This document shows positions 31,401-43,126 of a stretch of DNA of 64,000 nt, piece after piece. The stretch comes from Hibiscus mutabilis (Eukaryota > Streptophyta > Magnoliopsida > Malvales > Malvaceae), in the NCBI GenBank assembly GCA_019671005.1, contig CM033747.1, forward strand, positions 25,695,188 through 25,759,187, given 5' to 3'. The position numbers and the translations under genes were made by a program. The notes under the pieces were generated by a model that saw nothing but the letters and a program-made list of their open reading frames with translations, did not search any database and was not told the origin of the DNA. Position 1 is the stretch's first letter, and the number at the start of each line of letters is the position of its first letter.

Positions 31401-34400
31401 GGTATACCCAATAATAATTAAAACAACCAACCGATCCAGCTACCCCTCATTTTGGTTGTCTGTTTTAATTTGAAAGAACCTAGAAGGTTCTAAAATTCTC
31501 CTCTTATCCCCCTTTATTATCGTCCGATATCCCTCACTATCGCGCCGTGGCTGCCACCGCCATCGTGGTTGAGCTTATCGTTGAGCCCTGACCAATATCC
31601 CCTTAACCACTCGCATAACCGCCGTTGCAATCACCGAGATTCAAGGGTTAAAGGTTCGACGAACCTAGGGTTCGAAATATTCTGTTATTTACATTTTTTC
31701 GGCCACCAGCGTCGTCAGTTCGAGACGCCTATGCCACCATCATCATTCCCTCGTTGAGGCGGTCATTTTGACACCGATCAGCCATCGAACCACACCGGTT
31801 TGTAGCTTTATCAGAGACCGGTGCTATTTTCATCATTTTGGTATGTTAAGGTAATTTTCGTTACATTTCCAATTTGATTTGGGTCATTGATTGTGGTGGA
31901 TTGAGGATATGGTGAAAAACTAGAAAAAAGTGACATTTTAGGCATTTTATGGCTGACTAGGGCCACGAGTGGGCTTCATGCGTTGTTCGGGGCAATTTCT
32001 GACCGTCCTAGACGGTGGCCATTGAACTAGCCTGACCAAACCTGATCTAGCCAACAAACCGAGCCGATCCATCCAAATTGGCCCAAACTAAACCAAATCA
32101 GCCTAAGCCCAATAATAAGCTGAGCCCACTTATAGCTAACCAATCCGATCCAGACCTGTATCTGCCCAATCTAACCTGACCCGAGTTTGACCTAACCTGA
32201 CCCGTTGACCGAGTTAACTTGTTGACTGGGTCAATTTGTCTGAGTCAACCCATCTGAGTTAACTTATCCGATTCAACTCAGTTAACTTTGACTTATTGAC
32301 TTTGACCCGTTGATCGTTGACTGATGGCGTTAATGTTGACTTTGACCAAAAAGTCAAATTTTTCGAAAACCCATATTTTGGGATTTTCAACGTCCTGGGT
32401 TCATTTTTGAAGTCTGTTTCGCAAAATTAAAACCCGAAAGCCTCTAAACCTAACCTTAAACCCGAGAATGTGTGAGTTTAAGTATTTAGTTTAAGAGCAA
32501 TTTGAATGAGGACTGATTAAGGGTATTGTTTTATTGAAGGTATTCATGTATCTTCGTATCTGAGATGTTGAGGGACGTCGAATTTGGGTTCAAGAGTGAT
32601 CAAAAGGCATTTCAAAGGTTGACCGGTGTAGCAAAGATTCAAGGTAATACATTACTACCTCTTGCATGCTTTATGAAACATGTTGTTATTTGGTTAAAGT
32701 ATGCATGGTCATGATTAACTGTACTTTCAACTCTAATTGAGTCAATTTGATTATGAAATAAATGAATGGTAATCTAGATAAGATTGAACTTTTCAGAAGA
32801 GAAGTTTAATAGACCAACAGGAATCCTGAGTTCAGTAAGTGATTAATAAGACAATTAATCTCCCAATCCGATTAATAGTGTTAAAGAATTTGATATTTGA
32901 AATATTTCGTTAAAAAATGATGATAATACCCTTGAGACATAAAAATGGCTAAAATACCCCCTAACAAAGGAAATGACATGGAATTTACACTTGATCTGAT
33001 AAAATAATTACTTTATTTGAAATCCCTGATCTATTGGGAAAGACTTCGGTATTAAGATGCAAATATGTGTGATAACAAAACATTTGGATTTTTCCTAAAC
33101 TTTGGATAAACATCTGAAGATAAACGTACTGAAGTTCTTTGTATTCATGAACTGATCTAAACGACAATAGACAATAAATTGATCAGATTGATTGAAATGA
33201 CCAAAATAACCTCAGGCACTGAAATTACCAAATTAACTAAAATGATAGATATACTCTTGAGTTCTGAATTGAATGAGTTGTTTGTAAGAACCGTAAAGAT
33301 CAGGATGTTTGAACTACCATCAAGCACTTAAAGAATAAAATACCCAAGGACATGAGATATGTGAAAGCTTGGAAATTTTGAAAGTTCTGATAGACCGCAA
33401 ATGACTGTAATGTCCTTGTGGATTTAAAGCCAGACTTATATAAATTAGTCATTCTTAATACTATTACAATAATGAAAGAATATTGTACAAATACATGTTC
33501 AACCATTCGAGGCCCATTCTAGGATAATTTGTGACGATGACCTGTTTAACTATACCACACAGCTAGAACTAAATTTTGAACACGTGTGAGGTGTACCTAT
33601 TCGAATGCTAGAAAATTAACACATTGATGAGACATGGTTAATAGAATAGACTTGGAAGCTGGCATGCCATCAACAATCTTCAACACAAAAAATCACCGAC
33701 TTATCTTATCAGGGTTAAACTACAAAATTGCCCCTGATTGTTAAAATGACCAAAATGCCCTTTTGAGCAAAATTGACTAGAACTCTCAAGATATATATGG
33801 GATCTTAATTGATCCTAATCTACCCAGCTTCTCAAAATCTATCCTGATATATTTGAATTATTGCATAATTATGACATTCCAGAAACTCTGAATGATCTTC
33901 GAATAAGGCTCTTGATTTTGAAATTAGTCTAAAATGGACTATAGTTCAGTGTCTCCTTTCTCTGATTATTAAGGACCTCTAAGTAATAAATTATTCAATT
34001 GAGTGTGTTTCAAGTGCACACAAATATTCTCTCCAATTTGAACCCAAGCATGTTTCTTGATCTGAATCATGACTTTCATCTGTCTAAAATATACCTCTGT
34101 ATCTGATATGAAAAACATACTCTCTGGTTACTGTTTCACTGAAAAAATGGTCTACTTTATAAAGTCACTGCAGGTTTAACCCTGATCTGACTGGTGATTC
34201 CTACTATATTAGGTTCCTATGCTTCTGCTAGGGTGATTCCTACTGTATCAAGTTCCTACATTTCGGCTAGGGTGATTCCTATTGGACCTAAGGTATCCCC
34301 TTAGGATGACACCTACACCCAATGGGCTTGGGTTAATGCCCCTTATTGATATAGTTCTAGGGAACTGCATACTAGAGTTCAGTTTGAGGGTAGTTAAATG

Positions 34401-35099
34401 ATAAATAAAATCTTATTTCCTCTTTTAAATCTACCCCACTGAATTAATTTACCACTGTCTGAAACTCTCTGTATGGCTCCTATCTGTACTCAATGGACCA
34501 CATTAAACCCCCGAGATTAACTTTCGTAAACTACCTCTCTTTTGATTCTTCGAACTATAGGCTTCTAACCTGATACTCAGGTGGTCAAAGAAAAACAACC
34601 TTGTTACCTTCAGATAAACCACTTTACTAGAATATCGAATCAAAATTAGACCCTATTATTGCCCGAGACACCATTACAACTTTACGCTTTGCCATATACC
34701 TGCTTGTGCCTTTAGCATCTCTTGGTAGCTCTGTATTATTGAGCTTCTCCAAGATTATTTTGTTATTTTTCCATCGTATGTTAAAAGATTGATCATGGTA
34801 CGATTATTGACATTTGCATAGGAGTTTCTACAACTGGCTTACGGAATACGGTAATTGTAAATAGCGGGCATGTATGTCGTATCTGATTTTATGTGAGAGT
34901 CTATAATACTCTTCTAGATTTTTGTTTATGTATAGATGGTTTTCTGAATTGGTGTTTTATATAGAATTTTATTTTATATTTTTGTTGTAATTAATGAAAA
35001 AAATATTTTTATGTGGATTTTTACTATAGATCACTCCGGTGACCCTAATGTGATCTCCTAGAATTAGGTATAACGCATAGGCAGGTCTAGGGGGTTACA
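31401..35099 (-). repeat. Large solo or truncated Gypsy LTR
   Basis: The right edge is sharp: minus strand TGTAACCCCCTAGACC starts at 35099, a usual chromovirus LTR opening, beside gag-like coding sequence of the host element. The left edge is not defined (about 31390-31450), and no target duplication was found. The interior has no coding region but holds a dense TTGAC/GTCAA cluster at 32185-32365 and three related GGTGATTCCTACTGTATYA-type units near 34180-34290. Confidence 0.55.
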
Positions 35100-35104
35100 T
35101 TTAG

Positions 35105-35895
35105 TGATTTAGTATTCCTTGCCAGTACATATTGACCCATGAAGGATTTTCTCTCCAGGCTTGCAACTATTTCTCGAGATCAATCCTCGATCCACCGAAT
35201 AAGCTTTTCTACTCCTCGAGAGACGAGTTCCCAGATTCTAATCCCTTATTATCTTCATATGTCATTTCTGAAGTTACATTGATAAAAGATGCACCCCTTG
35301 CTTTGTTGTGTTTCACCATTAAAAGTAATCTAAACACATATGGGTCATTACTCTCAACAAATTTGATGATAGGCTTGATTGTCATTGGGTCCTTCCCTTG
35401 TCTCATAATCTTTTCATTAAACACCTGAGTTATACCTGAACTCATTTTCTTAGCCACTACCGGTGAATTCTAAATTATACCCTGAACCAATGACCATTCT
35501 AGCATACCTTTAGTCAAGTCCCCACACCCCTCGTCTATTGGAGTCATGTCCTGTGGGGTTTCGAGCAAACCCTTAATCAGGTCATTTTCCAACAAAGCCT
35601 CACTTGGGTTATCAAAACCATTTGGTTTTTCTAAACCCTTTGGTTTCTCATCAGGCAACTTATCAAACATATTAACTTCAGTGGAGACAGTCAACAATAT
35701 TTCTTGCTTTGACTCAGCAGTTTTTACAAGCTATGCATCATCAGCTTCTGCAAGCCTTACATCGTCAGTGTTTGGGAAGGTAAAACTAGCTCTTGTTTTT
35801 AGCAATAACTCTAGTGTTTTAGATAGGAGTCTATTTTCTTCCATTAGTTTAGCCTCCAGTATGTCGAATCTGACCTAAAGATTATTGGTTGGAAT
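35105..35895 (-). pseudogene. N-terminal gag-like region of the chimeric element
   Basis: Directly downstream of the PBS the minus strand reads MAISIPTNN, a stop, then VRFDILEAKLMEENRLLSKT (coiled-coil-like). Frames 35697-35470 and 35457-35209 follow, in one reading frame separated by a single stop (LPDEKPKGLEKPNGFDNPSE, then GKDPMTIKPIIKFVESNDPY). The position fits gag, but I recognise neither a Retrotrans_gag domain nor a zinc knuckle. It may itself be partly captured host sequence. Confidence 0.45.
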
Positions 35896-35900
35896 CGAAA

Positions 35901-35915
35901 TGGCTCTGATTACCA
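35901..35915 (-). other. Primer binding site of the chimeric element
   Basis: Minus strand TGGTAATCAGAGCCA, two bases inside the LTR. It resembles the tRNA-iMet site with one inserted A. Confidence 0.72.
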
Positions 35916-35917
35916 TT

Positions 35918-36181
35918 TATTATAAACCAAGATAGAAGTTATAGATTTAGATAGAAGAATTAGAAATATGATTAGAAATAGAAGAGAAAAGATTGTACAA
36001 GAATAAGACCAAAGATTTCAGAAGAGAATTTGAGAGAAAAGAAAATAAGAATATTCATTAATTCATCGATATCCCAAATCCCTAGGAAAAACTTAACTTT
36101 TAACCTTACAACTAAAACGACGCCATGTCAATGTAAATAAAAACGATAATGTTTTAATTGTAAAAAAGATGGCATGTGACA
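35918..36181 (-). repeat. 5' LTR of the chimeric element
   Basis: 264 bp, about 90% alike by eye to 27621-27888 and in the same orientation. Followed by the target duplication ATTTA. Confidence 0.82.
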
Positions 36182-36186
36182 ATTTA

Positions 36187-36640
36187 CCATATTTGGCTGT
36201 TGGTTGTAATGGTTCTTCTCTTTCTTCTTCACAGCAGCAAGCCTACCACTCCTTGTAGTAGCCTTTTGTGCACTGGCTTTCACTGCAACATCCATCTCTT
36301 TACTACATTTTTTTCTTCTTCATCGGTGTCATCCTTTTTACCCGGTGTTTCACATTAACAACAGGTGTATCCTCCTCAGTCTGCTCAGTCCCTACAGCTT
36401 CAACTTTCCCGTTGATGGGGCACAAACCCGTAGGCTGATCCCGTATTTCTTTTCCCTCCTTTGATTTATCCTTTCTTTCTTTTTTGGCACTTTTAGACTG
36501 TCCCAGAGCATGTTCATGTACCTTATTTTCTCCTTCTCCATCTTTCTTTTCTTGTGAAACATCTACATATAAAAAGATGAAGGCCTTGCTTCGAAGAGAC
36601 TTTCCAATATAGATATTTGATTTCAAGAATTGCTCTAAAC
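36187..36640 (-). pseudogene. Lys-rich coding remnant, interrupted by the chimeric element
   Basis: Minus-strand frame 36626-36303 (SQEKKDGEGENKVHEHA, KKERKDKSKEGKEIRD) meets a frameshift in an A run. It then reads on as CSKEMDVAVKASAQKATTRS, GRLAAVKKKEKNHYN up to the insertion at 36186. Removing the element and one ATTTA, the same frame stays open for 36 more codons on the far side, to a TGA near 27512. It is a charged, nuclear-protein-like sequence of unknown family. Confidence 0.35.
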
Positions 36641-36891
36641 TAGAAATGTCATCTTTGAACAGGGATGGACCAAAGAGGATACGAGTGTGCTTCTATAAGG
36701 TTAGTCCTGAGATTTTGGAGGCCTGGGATAAACTGAAAAATCAGGTTGATAGACAAGCATGTGTTGAGACCAGTATTATGAGACTTAGTACACCTCGAAC
36801 TCTGAAATGCTTCATGAGCATCACAAGTGTAATTGCCTTGCTTGTTAGTGTTTGTTGATATATAAGCATGTGTTGAGACCGGTATTATGAG
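36641..36891. other. Flank with a short direct duplication
   Basis: AAGCATGTGTTGAGACC...TATTATGAGACTT occurs at about 36757 and again at about 36865 (spacing 108). No gene recognised. Confidence 0.4.
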
Positions 36892-36896
36892 ACTTG

Positions 36897-39753
36897 TGTA
36901 GCGATGTCTTTTTTCTTCTTATCGCTAAAATAAAAACGTGGCTTTTTAGAAAAGGATTTTTGAAAGATGTTTGTGACTCTTTTGGATAAAAAATTTATTT
37001 ATTCCGTGGGGTTTACAAAAACCTCATAAAAATGGAGTCGCCACCGGCCACTTAGGTAGGCCGGACACCATAAAACCAGAGATTCAAAAAGACAGGGTTC
37101 GGGAGTCGGTTACTGATGGGGAAGGATTAGCACCCCCACACCGCCCAAAAATTGGTACTTTAATAATTACCACTTTATTAATATTGGATTTTCCGGATTA
37201 GAGTGACGATTATTTTAAATTTCGGTCATAATTGCGAATATATTTTAAGGGTCCCGTTATCCGAGAATAAACGCCCAACCACTATCACTACGCTTGATAC
37301 TGGCCCCGTTTACGCTCGGATAAAAGGACTCCGCATTAACAAGTTATATCTTGATATGCAATCTTAGTGGCAAGAACGTAAAACATGGCAAAATATTTAA
37401 ACATAATAAATATTGACATACCAGAATATTAATTTAGCATAAATAATATTTTAGACTAAAACATGTATATATATACATATTATTCTAAATAATAGATAAT
37501 AACAACTTTAACAAAACAGAATAACAAGGTAGGAATAATTAAGTATATAGACGAACAAATATTAAAAGGATATACATGCTATTAATAAAACACATTTCAA
37601 CATATATGAACAATATATTATACATGAAAGAAAGCACATTAACACGTAACCTAAAAACCAAGGAAACATGCAATACGTACAAAATACAAAACATGCTTTT
37701 TACGAATCAACTAGAACATAACATGCTTCAATACGAATAATCAGGTAAAAAACATGAATGTCATACTTAACACATATATATACATATAAACATAAAATAC
37801 GAGTCATATACGAGGGACACAGGATAAAATGATATCAATATATACGATTATAATACGAACAATAATATTTACAAAGAAAACAGGATCAAATGAAAGAAAA
37901 ACGAAAGTCAAGTGGCGGAAGTTTAAGAACAATAATATGTAATTTAGGGATGAAATTGCGAAACAAACAAAACCTAAAAGGACCAGAACTGTAATTAGAC
38001 CAAGGGGCAGACCCAAAATGAAAAATTCAAAAACGCGGGATGGTTAAGGACGTAATTTTACCATTCAGAAACTGATTCGGTGTAATTTAGGGACGAAATT
38101 GTAATCTTTTGAAACATCAGGGGGACTGGGATTGTGATTATACCATGCGGCAAGACAAAAATGAAAATATTGAAAACGCGGTGGGATTAAGTGTGTAATT
38201 TACCCATTTAGCAAAATATAAAGAACTATAAAAGCCCCCCTTTTAGGCCGAAGACAAAATTTTGGTCATTCGTTCATTTTTCTGGTTTTGGTAAGAACAT
38301 GTTCTTCGTTTTCCTCTCGTCTGTTCTTGCGAAACCCAGAATCCGGCGGCCGGCCACCGTATTCTCCGCCGCCGGCCGCCGCTAACCGGCGCCGGTAGGC
38401 TCCCAAAATACACCAAAATAACCTTCTTTTCGTCCTCAACATGAATCCGTGGTTGGATTCAGAGGATACGCCCCTATTTGTCATAGATCTAGGAAATATG
38501 AACCTCAAAAAAAATATTTTTTAGACCAAAACACAACTACAAAGGGTCTTCTCCTCCCTTTAGTTCACCAGATCTGGCTTGTAGAAGCCGAAAGGCTTAT
38601 CACCGAGGGAGGGAAGACCCACAGACAATGCCGGTAAGACTACTTCCTTTTTTGTTTCTGTTTTTTTTATTCTATTTCGTATATGCATGTAAAGAAACAA
38701 GTAAGAAAAAGAGACAAAAAATTTACCACTGGACTGTCTTTAAAAGAGACAAAAAGAGACAAAAAATTTCAGATTTTTTTTGTATTACAAGATCTCTGTT
38801 CTCCCCTTTTTTGTTCTTACTCTCCCCTTTTTTTTCGCTAATCCCCGTTACAAAAGGCCCGTTTCATATATATTATTGCCTCTGTTTTTGGTTGCAAGTT
38901 GCATCTTCCTTTTTTCAGATCTGAACTGACACTTTGCTTGTTGTCTTTGGCATAATCTGAACGCGGGGACTGAATATCGGCGCGGTGGCGGTGTGGTCAT
39001 TCTGCCAGCGGCCAGACGCGTTTTCGGCCGTTAGATCAGATCTGATCTAACGGTCGAGATGGCTTGAAGAACGATCGGCCTGGATGAAGCCTCGATTTGA
39101 TGAGACGGCTTCAGATTTCACCACGTGGAGCTCCGCAGTAGAGGAGTCAGAACGCGTGGATCTTACGCGCGCGTGGGATATTAAAGCGTCCGCGCGTGGA
39201 CCACACGCGCGCGTGGCACTCGAATGGTCTATACGTGTGGAACACGCGCCTGGCAGATATTTTTGACCTCGGTTGCATCGTGGCCGTTGGATCAGATCTT
39301 GATCCAACGGCCCACAGTTACCTGCACATTGTAATTAAATGGGATTTAGATTTGGGCCAAACGGGCCTTGTAATTGAACTTGTAATTGGACTTGGACTTC
39401 ATATTTATTTGGGTTTAATATATATTTAATTTTTCATTTTACCAGCCCAATAATATTAATAATAATAATAATTATAACAGCAATACATGTATATACGAAA
39501 ATGTCTACTTATATTATACAATCATTAATTAATATAATATTCTAGTATACGTACGTACAACCATACATATAATTAACATAACATCTATATATTAATCAAA
39601 TACGCTCATACTCTAGATACATACGCGACATACATATACCCCTAATACGCATACATAGCTTATACATGCACACACCACCTTATATTAGTAACATTCATAT
39701 AATAAATATACATGCAATATTAATATATTTACAAGTGAAAATGAGTGATTACA
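36897..39753 (-). repeat. 3' LTR of the Ogre-type element
   Basis: 2857 bp, TGTAGCGATGTC to GATTACA on the plus strand. It contains two palindromes (39031-39050; 39284-39310) around a CG-rich block with repeated CGCGCGTGG, a GC-rich CGGCCGG patch at 38345-38395, and a plus-strand TATAAAAG (38227-38234). Frames inside it (for example 38266-38508) recur in the other LTR simply because the LTRs are copies. Confidence 0.93.
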
Positions 39754-39770
39754 GTTGCCCCTCTTTGCTT
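39754..39770 (-). other. Polypurine tract of the Ogre-type element
   Basis: Minus strand AAGCAAAGAGGGGCAAC, directly before the LTR start TGTAATCAC. This position and sequence are typical of Tat-lineage elements. Confidence 0.85.
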
Positions 39771-39810
39771 GTTCTCATGGAATGGGAAACAAAGCAAAGA
39801 TTCATAAGCA

Positions 39811-40311
39811 CTCATTTTTATCAGACTTCCCTGTTTGTAGCCTTGGAAAAACGAATTCTTTTGGACATCTCCGCTCTTCCTTGGCTGAATCTTCAGGCTC
39901 GTAAGTTCTTCCTATATAGAGCTTCGTCACCTTCCGATCTTGGAGCTACAGGCTCTTTCGACATAGAACCCTTCGCTCTCATTTTTATCAGACTTCCTGT
40001 TTTGTAGCTTTGGAAAACGAATTCTTTTGGACATCTCCGCTCTTCCTTGGCTGAATCTTCAGGCTCGTAAGTTCTTCCTATATAGAGCTTCGTCACCTTC
40101 CGATCTTGGAGCTACAGGCTCTTTCGACATAGAACCCTTCGCTCTCATTTTTATCAGACTTCCCTGTTTGTAGCTTTGGAAAAACGAATTCTTTTGGACA
40201 TCTCCGCTCTTCCTTGGCTGAATCTTCAGGCTCGTAAGTTCTTCCTATATAGAGCTTCGTCACCTTCCGATCTTGGAGCTACAGGCTCTTTCGACATAGA
40301 ACCCTTCGCTC
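39811..40311. repeat. 167-bp tandem repeat, three copies
   Basis: Units start at 39811, 39978 and 40144 (CTCATTTTTATCAGACTTCC) and are almost identical. Each contains AAGTTC-TTCCTATATA-GAGCTT, an imperfect hairpin. The array lies between integrase and the PPT. Confidence 0.92.
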
Positions 40312-40329
40312 TGACATCCCGAATTATGA

Positions 40330-41020
40330 GTCATTCCTTTCACTTTGAGACAATAAAGCTTGGAGTCCTTCCTATATAGAACTCTTTGCTTTCAACGCTG
40401 GTTTCTCCTATATAAAACCTTTCGCGCCACTGATGGATTCTTCTGACTGGGAGTTCCTCCTATATAGAACTGCTAGTCTTCAAACCCTGGAGCCGTCAGT
40501 CCTTCCTATATAGAACTTTTGGCGTCTGAAGTCTCAGAGCTGCAGGTTCTTCCTATATAGAACCTTTCACTCTAAGACAATGAAGCTCGGAGTCTTTCCT
40601 ATATAAGACTCTTTGCTTTCGACACAACAGGTTTCCTATATAACCCTGTGTCATAGGTGAATTGCTTTGACTGGGAGTTCTTCCTATATAGAACTGCGAG
40701 TCTTCACCTTGGAGCCATCAGTCCTTCCTATATAGAACTTTTTGGCATCTGGAATTTCAGAGCTACAGGTTCTTCCTATATAGAACCTTTTACTCTAAGA
40801 CAATAAAGCTCGGAGCCCTTCCTATATAGAACTCTTCGCTTTCGACACAGCAGGATTTCCTATATAATCTTGCGTGTCATGGGTGAATTGCTTTGACTGG
40901 GAGTCCTTCCTATATAGAACTGCGAGTCTTCACCCTGGAGCTGTCAGTCCTTCCTATATAGAACTTTCAGCTTCTGAAACCTCAGAGAGAAGGATTCTTC
41001 CTATATAGAACCTCTCTCTA
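40330..41020. repeat. Hairpin-bearing tandem repeat, about 225-bp higher-order unit
   Basis: TCCTATATA recurs about 15 times. Higher-order units start near 40344, 40571 and 40794 (GACAATRAAGCTYGGAG). Most TCCTATATA cores are flanked by complementary arms whose sequence differs from copy to copy. Confidence 0.88.
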
Positions 41021-41980
41021 GAGCTTGAAAACATGTGTCTTTTGTATGTAAAAACATTGTCTTCTCATTTGGGATTCACACCGTGATGGTCTTCGATGTC
41101 TCTTTGGATCTGCAGATATACACATGCGAGACGAAAACAAAATGCTATGACAAATGAATGAATTGACATGCTCCTAATTCTAGTGATGTTTGACTATTCA
41201 TGATGCATGAGAGTCAATCTCTGGGTGGGCTTGTTTTGGTCCTCATTTGATCTTGACGTCCGTTTTCTCCTTTTTTACAGGCATCGATACTCCGCCTCAC
41301 TGTCAGGTTCAACCATCTCAACCTTTCTTTTTCTCCAATTATGATTTGGAATTTTAAAGCGCCCTTTCGGGTTTTCACTTTAAAGAGTTTTTTTTTGTGC
41401 CCTTATGGTTTTCGCCCAAGAGATCTCTTTAGTTATCTCGTGTGCCTTCCTTGGATAGATAGGACATGTGCCATTGGTCATCCTACCTAGTTGTTTAAAG
41501 CTTCTGACCTTCCCTAGCCATTATGTAGGGAACTGGAGGACGGAGTTAACATCGTTTTCTTTGATCACCTGCAATTTTCAAGGTTAAATCATAGTAATGC
41601 TCCGAAATCTCTTGTTTCATTATAAGCCTATGTTATCTTATTTGACTAAAGAAGGCCAGGAATGGATGCTCAAAAACACGGCTTTATTACGATTAAGGGC
41701 TTCGAGATATCTTGAAAAGAAGGGTATGACACACATGAGTTAAGTATGAAAATACAAGATCCCTCATTATCTTCGATATGAATGATACATGACCCTGTCA
41801 ACCGGTGTAGAATTTTTTGCCTGAAGCCTTCTCTTCACAATGTTCATGAAGATGCCCTTCTCTTCGGATATTCAACTTTTCAACTTACCCGAGCCGCCCT
41901 CTACGGGTTTTCAACTCGAGTCCTTCCTTTACTTCAAGACGCCCGGTTTCGGGTTTTCGTCCTGAGCTCTCCAATTTTTT
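41021..41980 (-). other. Non-coding 3' region of the Ogre-type element
   Basis: No conserved coding sequence. Contains scattered CCCTTTCGGGTTTTC / CCCTCTACGGGTTTTC-like phrases, a looser repeat family. Confidence 0.5.
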
Positions 41981-43126
41981 TTAGAGATAATATTTCTTGA
42001 CGACATCAGAATTTACAGGATTTTTCAGTTCGTCCCCGTCCATTTCTGTTAGGATCAGGGCTCCTCCTGAGAAGGCCTTTTTTATGATGTACGGTCCTTC
42101 CCAGTTGGGCGTCCATTTTCCTCGAGAATCTTTCTGGATAGGGAGGATTCTCTTGAGTACCAGATCCCCTTCTTTGAATTCTCTTGGGCGCACCTTTTTG
42201 TTGTAAGCCTGCCACCATCCGTTTTTGTACATCTGACCATGACAAATGGCCTTTAGTCCTTTTTTAAATCAATAATGAGATTTAGCTTGGTCGAATCGCC
42301 TGCACCCATTCAGCTTCTTCCAGTTTTACTTCGTTTAAGACCCGAGGGACGGAATCTCTACCTTAATTGGGAGTATCTTTGCCGGTACCATACACCAAGG
42401 AGTAGGGCGTTGCCCCGTTGATGTGCGAATGGACGTCCTATAGGCGAAAAGGGCAAAAGGCAACTTCTCATGCCAATCCTCGTAGGTATCCGTAGTTTTC
42501 GCTATGATCTTCTTTATGTTCTTGTTTGCTTTGCTTCCAACTGCTCTATTCATTTTAGGACGATAGACTGTGGGAATTATGGTGTGTTATCTTGAATTGA
42601 GTGCACACGTCCTTCATCATTTTGTTGTTCGATTGGGCGTTATCGGTGATGATCCTCTCTGGCAATCCGTATCGACAAATAATTTCCTTCTTTAAGAACT
42701 TACAAACCGTAGTCCTGGTGATATTGGCGTAAGACGCTGCCTCTACCCATTTAGTGAAGTAGTCTATGGCGACCAAAATGAAACGGTGCCCATTGAAGGC
42801 TTTCGGATGGATTTGCCCGATGACGTCCATGCCCCATGCTGCGAAAGGCCATGGAGAATTCATGGTGTGTAGAGGCGATGGGGTGCATGAATCTTGTCGG
42901 CGTAAATTTGGCATTTGTGGCATTTCTGGCGTAAATCGATGCAATCTCCCTCCATGGTCAACCAGAAATAACCGTACATCATAATTTTCCGGGCTATAGA
43001 CAGCCCGTTGGCGTGCGTTCCACAGATCTCGTCATGTACTTCAGCTAAGATTTCCTTCGCCTCTCGGGCATCCACACATCTCAAAGAATGTTTGATCATG
43101 ACTTCTCCTATATAGGATTTCCCCAT
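41981..43126 (-). pseudogene. Integrase of the Ogre-type element
   Basis: In order on the minus strand: the HHCC zinc-binding domain (43126-42860; EVHDEICGTHANG and CHKCQIYADKIH), then the catalytic core (42944-42555; AAWGMDVIG, VAIDYFTKWVEAASYANIT, GLPERIITDNAQ) with both Asp. Next come KKIIAKTTDTYEDWHEKLPF and YRTSIRTSTGQRP (42553-42335). The C-terminal domain (42232-41981) carries KWTPNWEGPYIIKKAFSGGA. The catalytic Glu position is disturbed: AVEAANKN of the family reads AVGSKANKN here after small insertions. At least two frameshifts separate the pieces. An intact enzyme would insert the cDNA into the genome; this one could not. Confidence 0.88.

Larger units (their letters stand above)
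27621..36181 (-). mobile_element. Chimeric LTR retrotransposon carrying host-gene fragments
   Basis: Direct repeats 27621-27888 and 35918-36181 are near-identical LTRs bounded by the target duplication ATTTA (27616-27620 and 36182-36186). A PBS follows the right LTR on the minus strand. No RT, integrase or RNase H is recognised. Instead the interior carries fragments of at least two, probably four, host genes in sense orientation. In minus-strand order these are START/polyketide-cyclase-like, ARM-repeat, TRF4-like nucleotidyltransferase and DEAH helicase. Two other LTRs inserted later (29002-30395; about 31400-35099). Gene-transducing elements such as maize Bs1 are the known precedent. Transposition enzymes would have to come from elsewhere. 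Confidence 0.8.

Noticed and set aside
36646..36858. 70-codon plus-strand frame (MSSLNRDGPKRIRVCFYK)
   Set aside because: No recognisable domain, and it spans part of a short direct duplication. I cannot support it as a gene.
38628..38924. Membrane-like open frame on the plus strand, repeated near 54174-54356
   Set aside because: It lies antisense in the LTR and recurs only because the LTRs are copies. Its second occurrence is interrupted, so coding is not supported.
40330..41020. Regularly spaced repeats resembling a CRISPR array
   Set aside because: The repeats are direct tandem copies with a higher-order period inside a plant retrotransposon 3' region. Spacers are themselves repeated and no cas gene is present.
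43101..43120. Extra TCTCCTATATAGGA in the integrase region
   Set aside because: A single occurrence inside coding sequence, not part of the 3' hairpin array.
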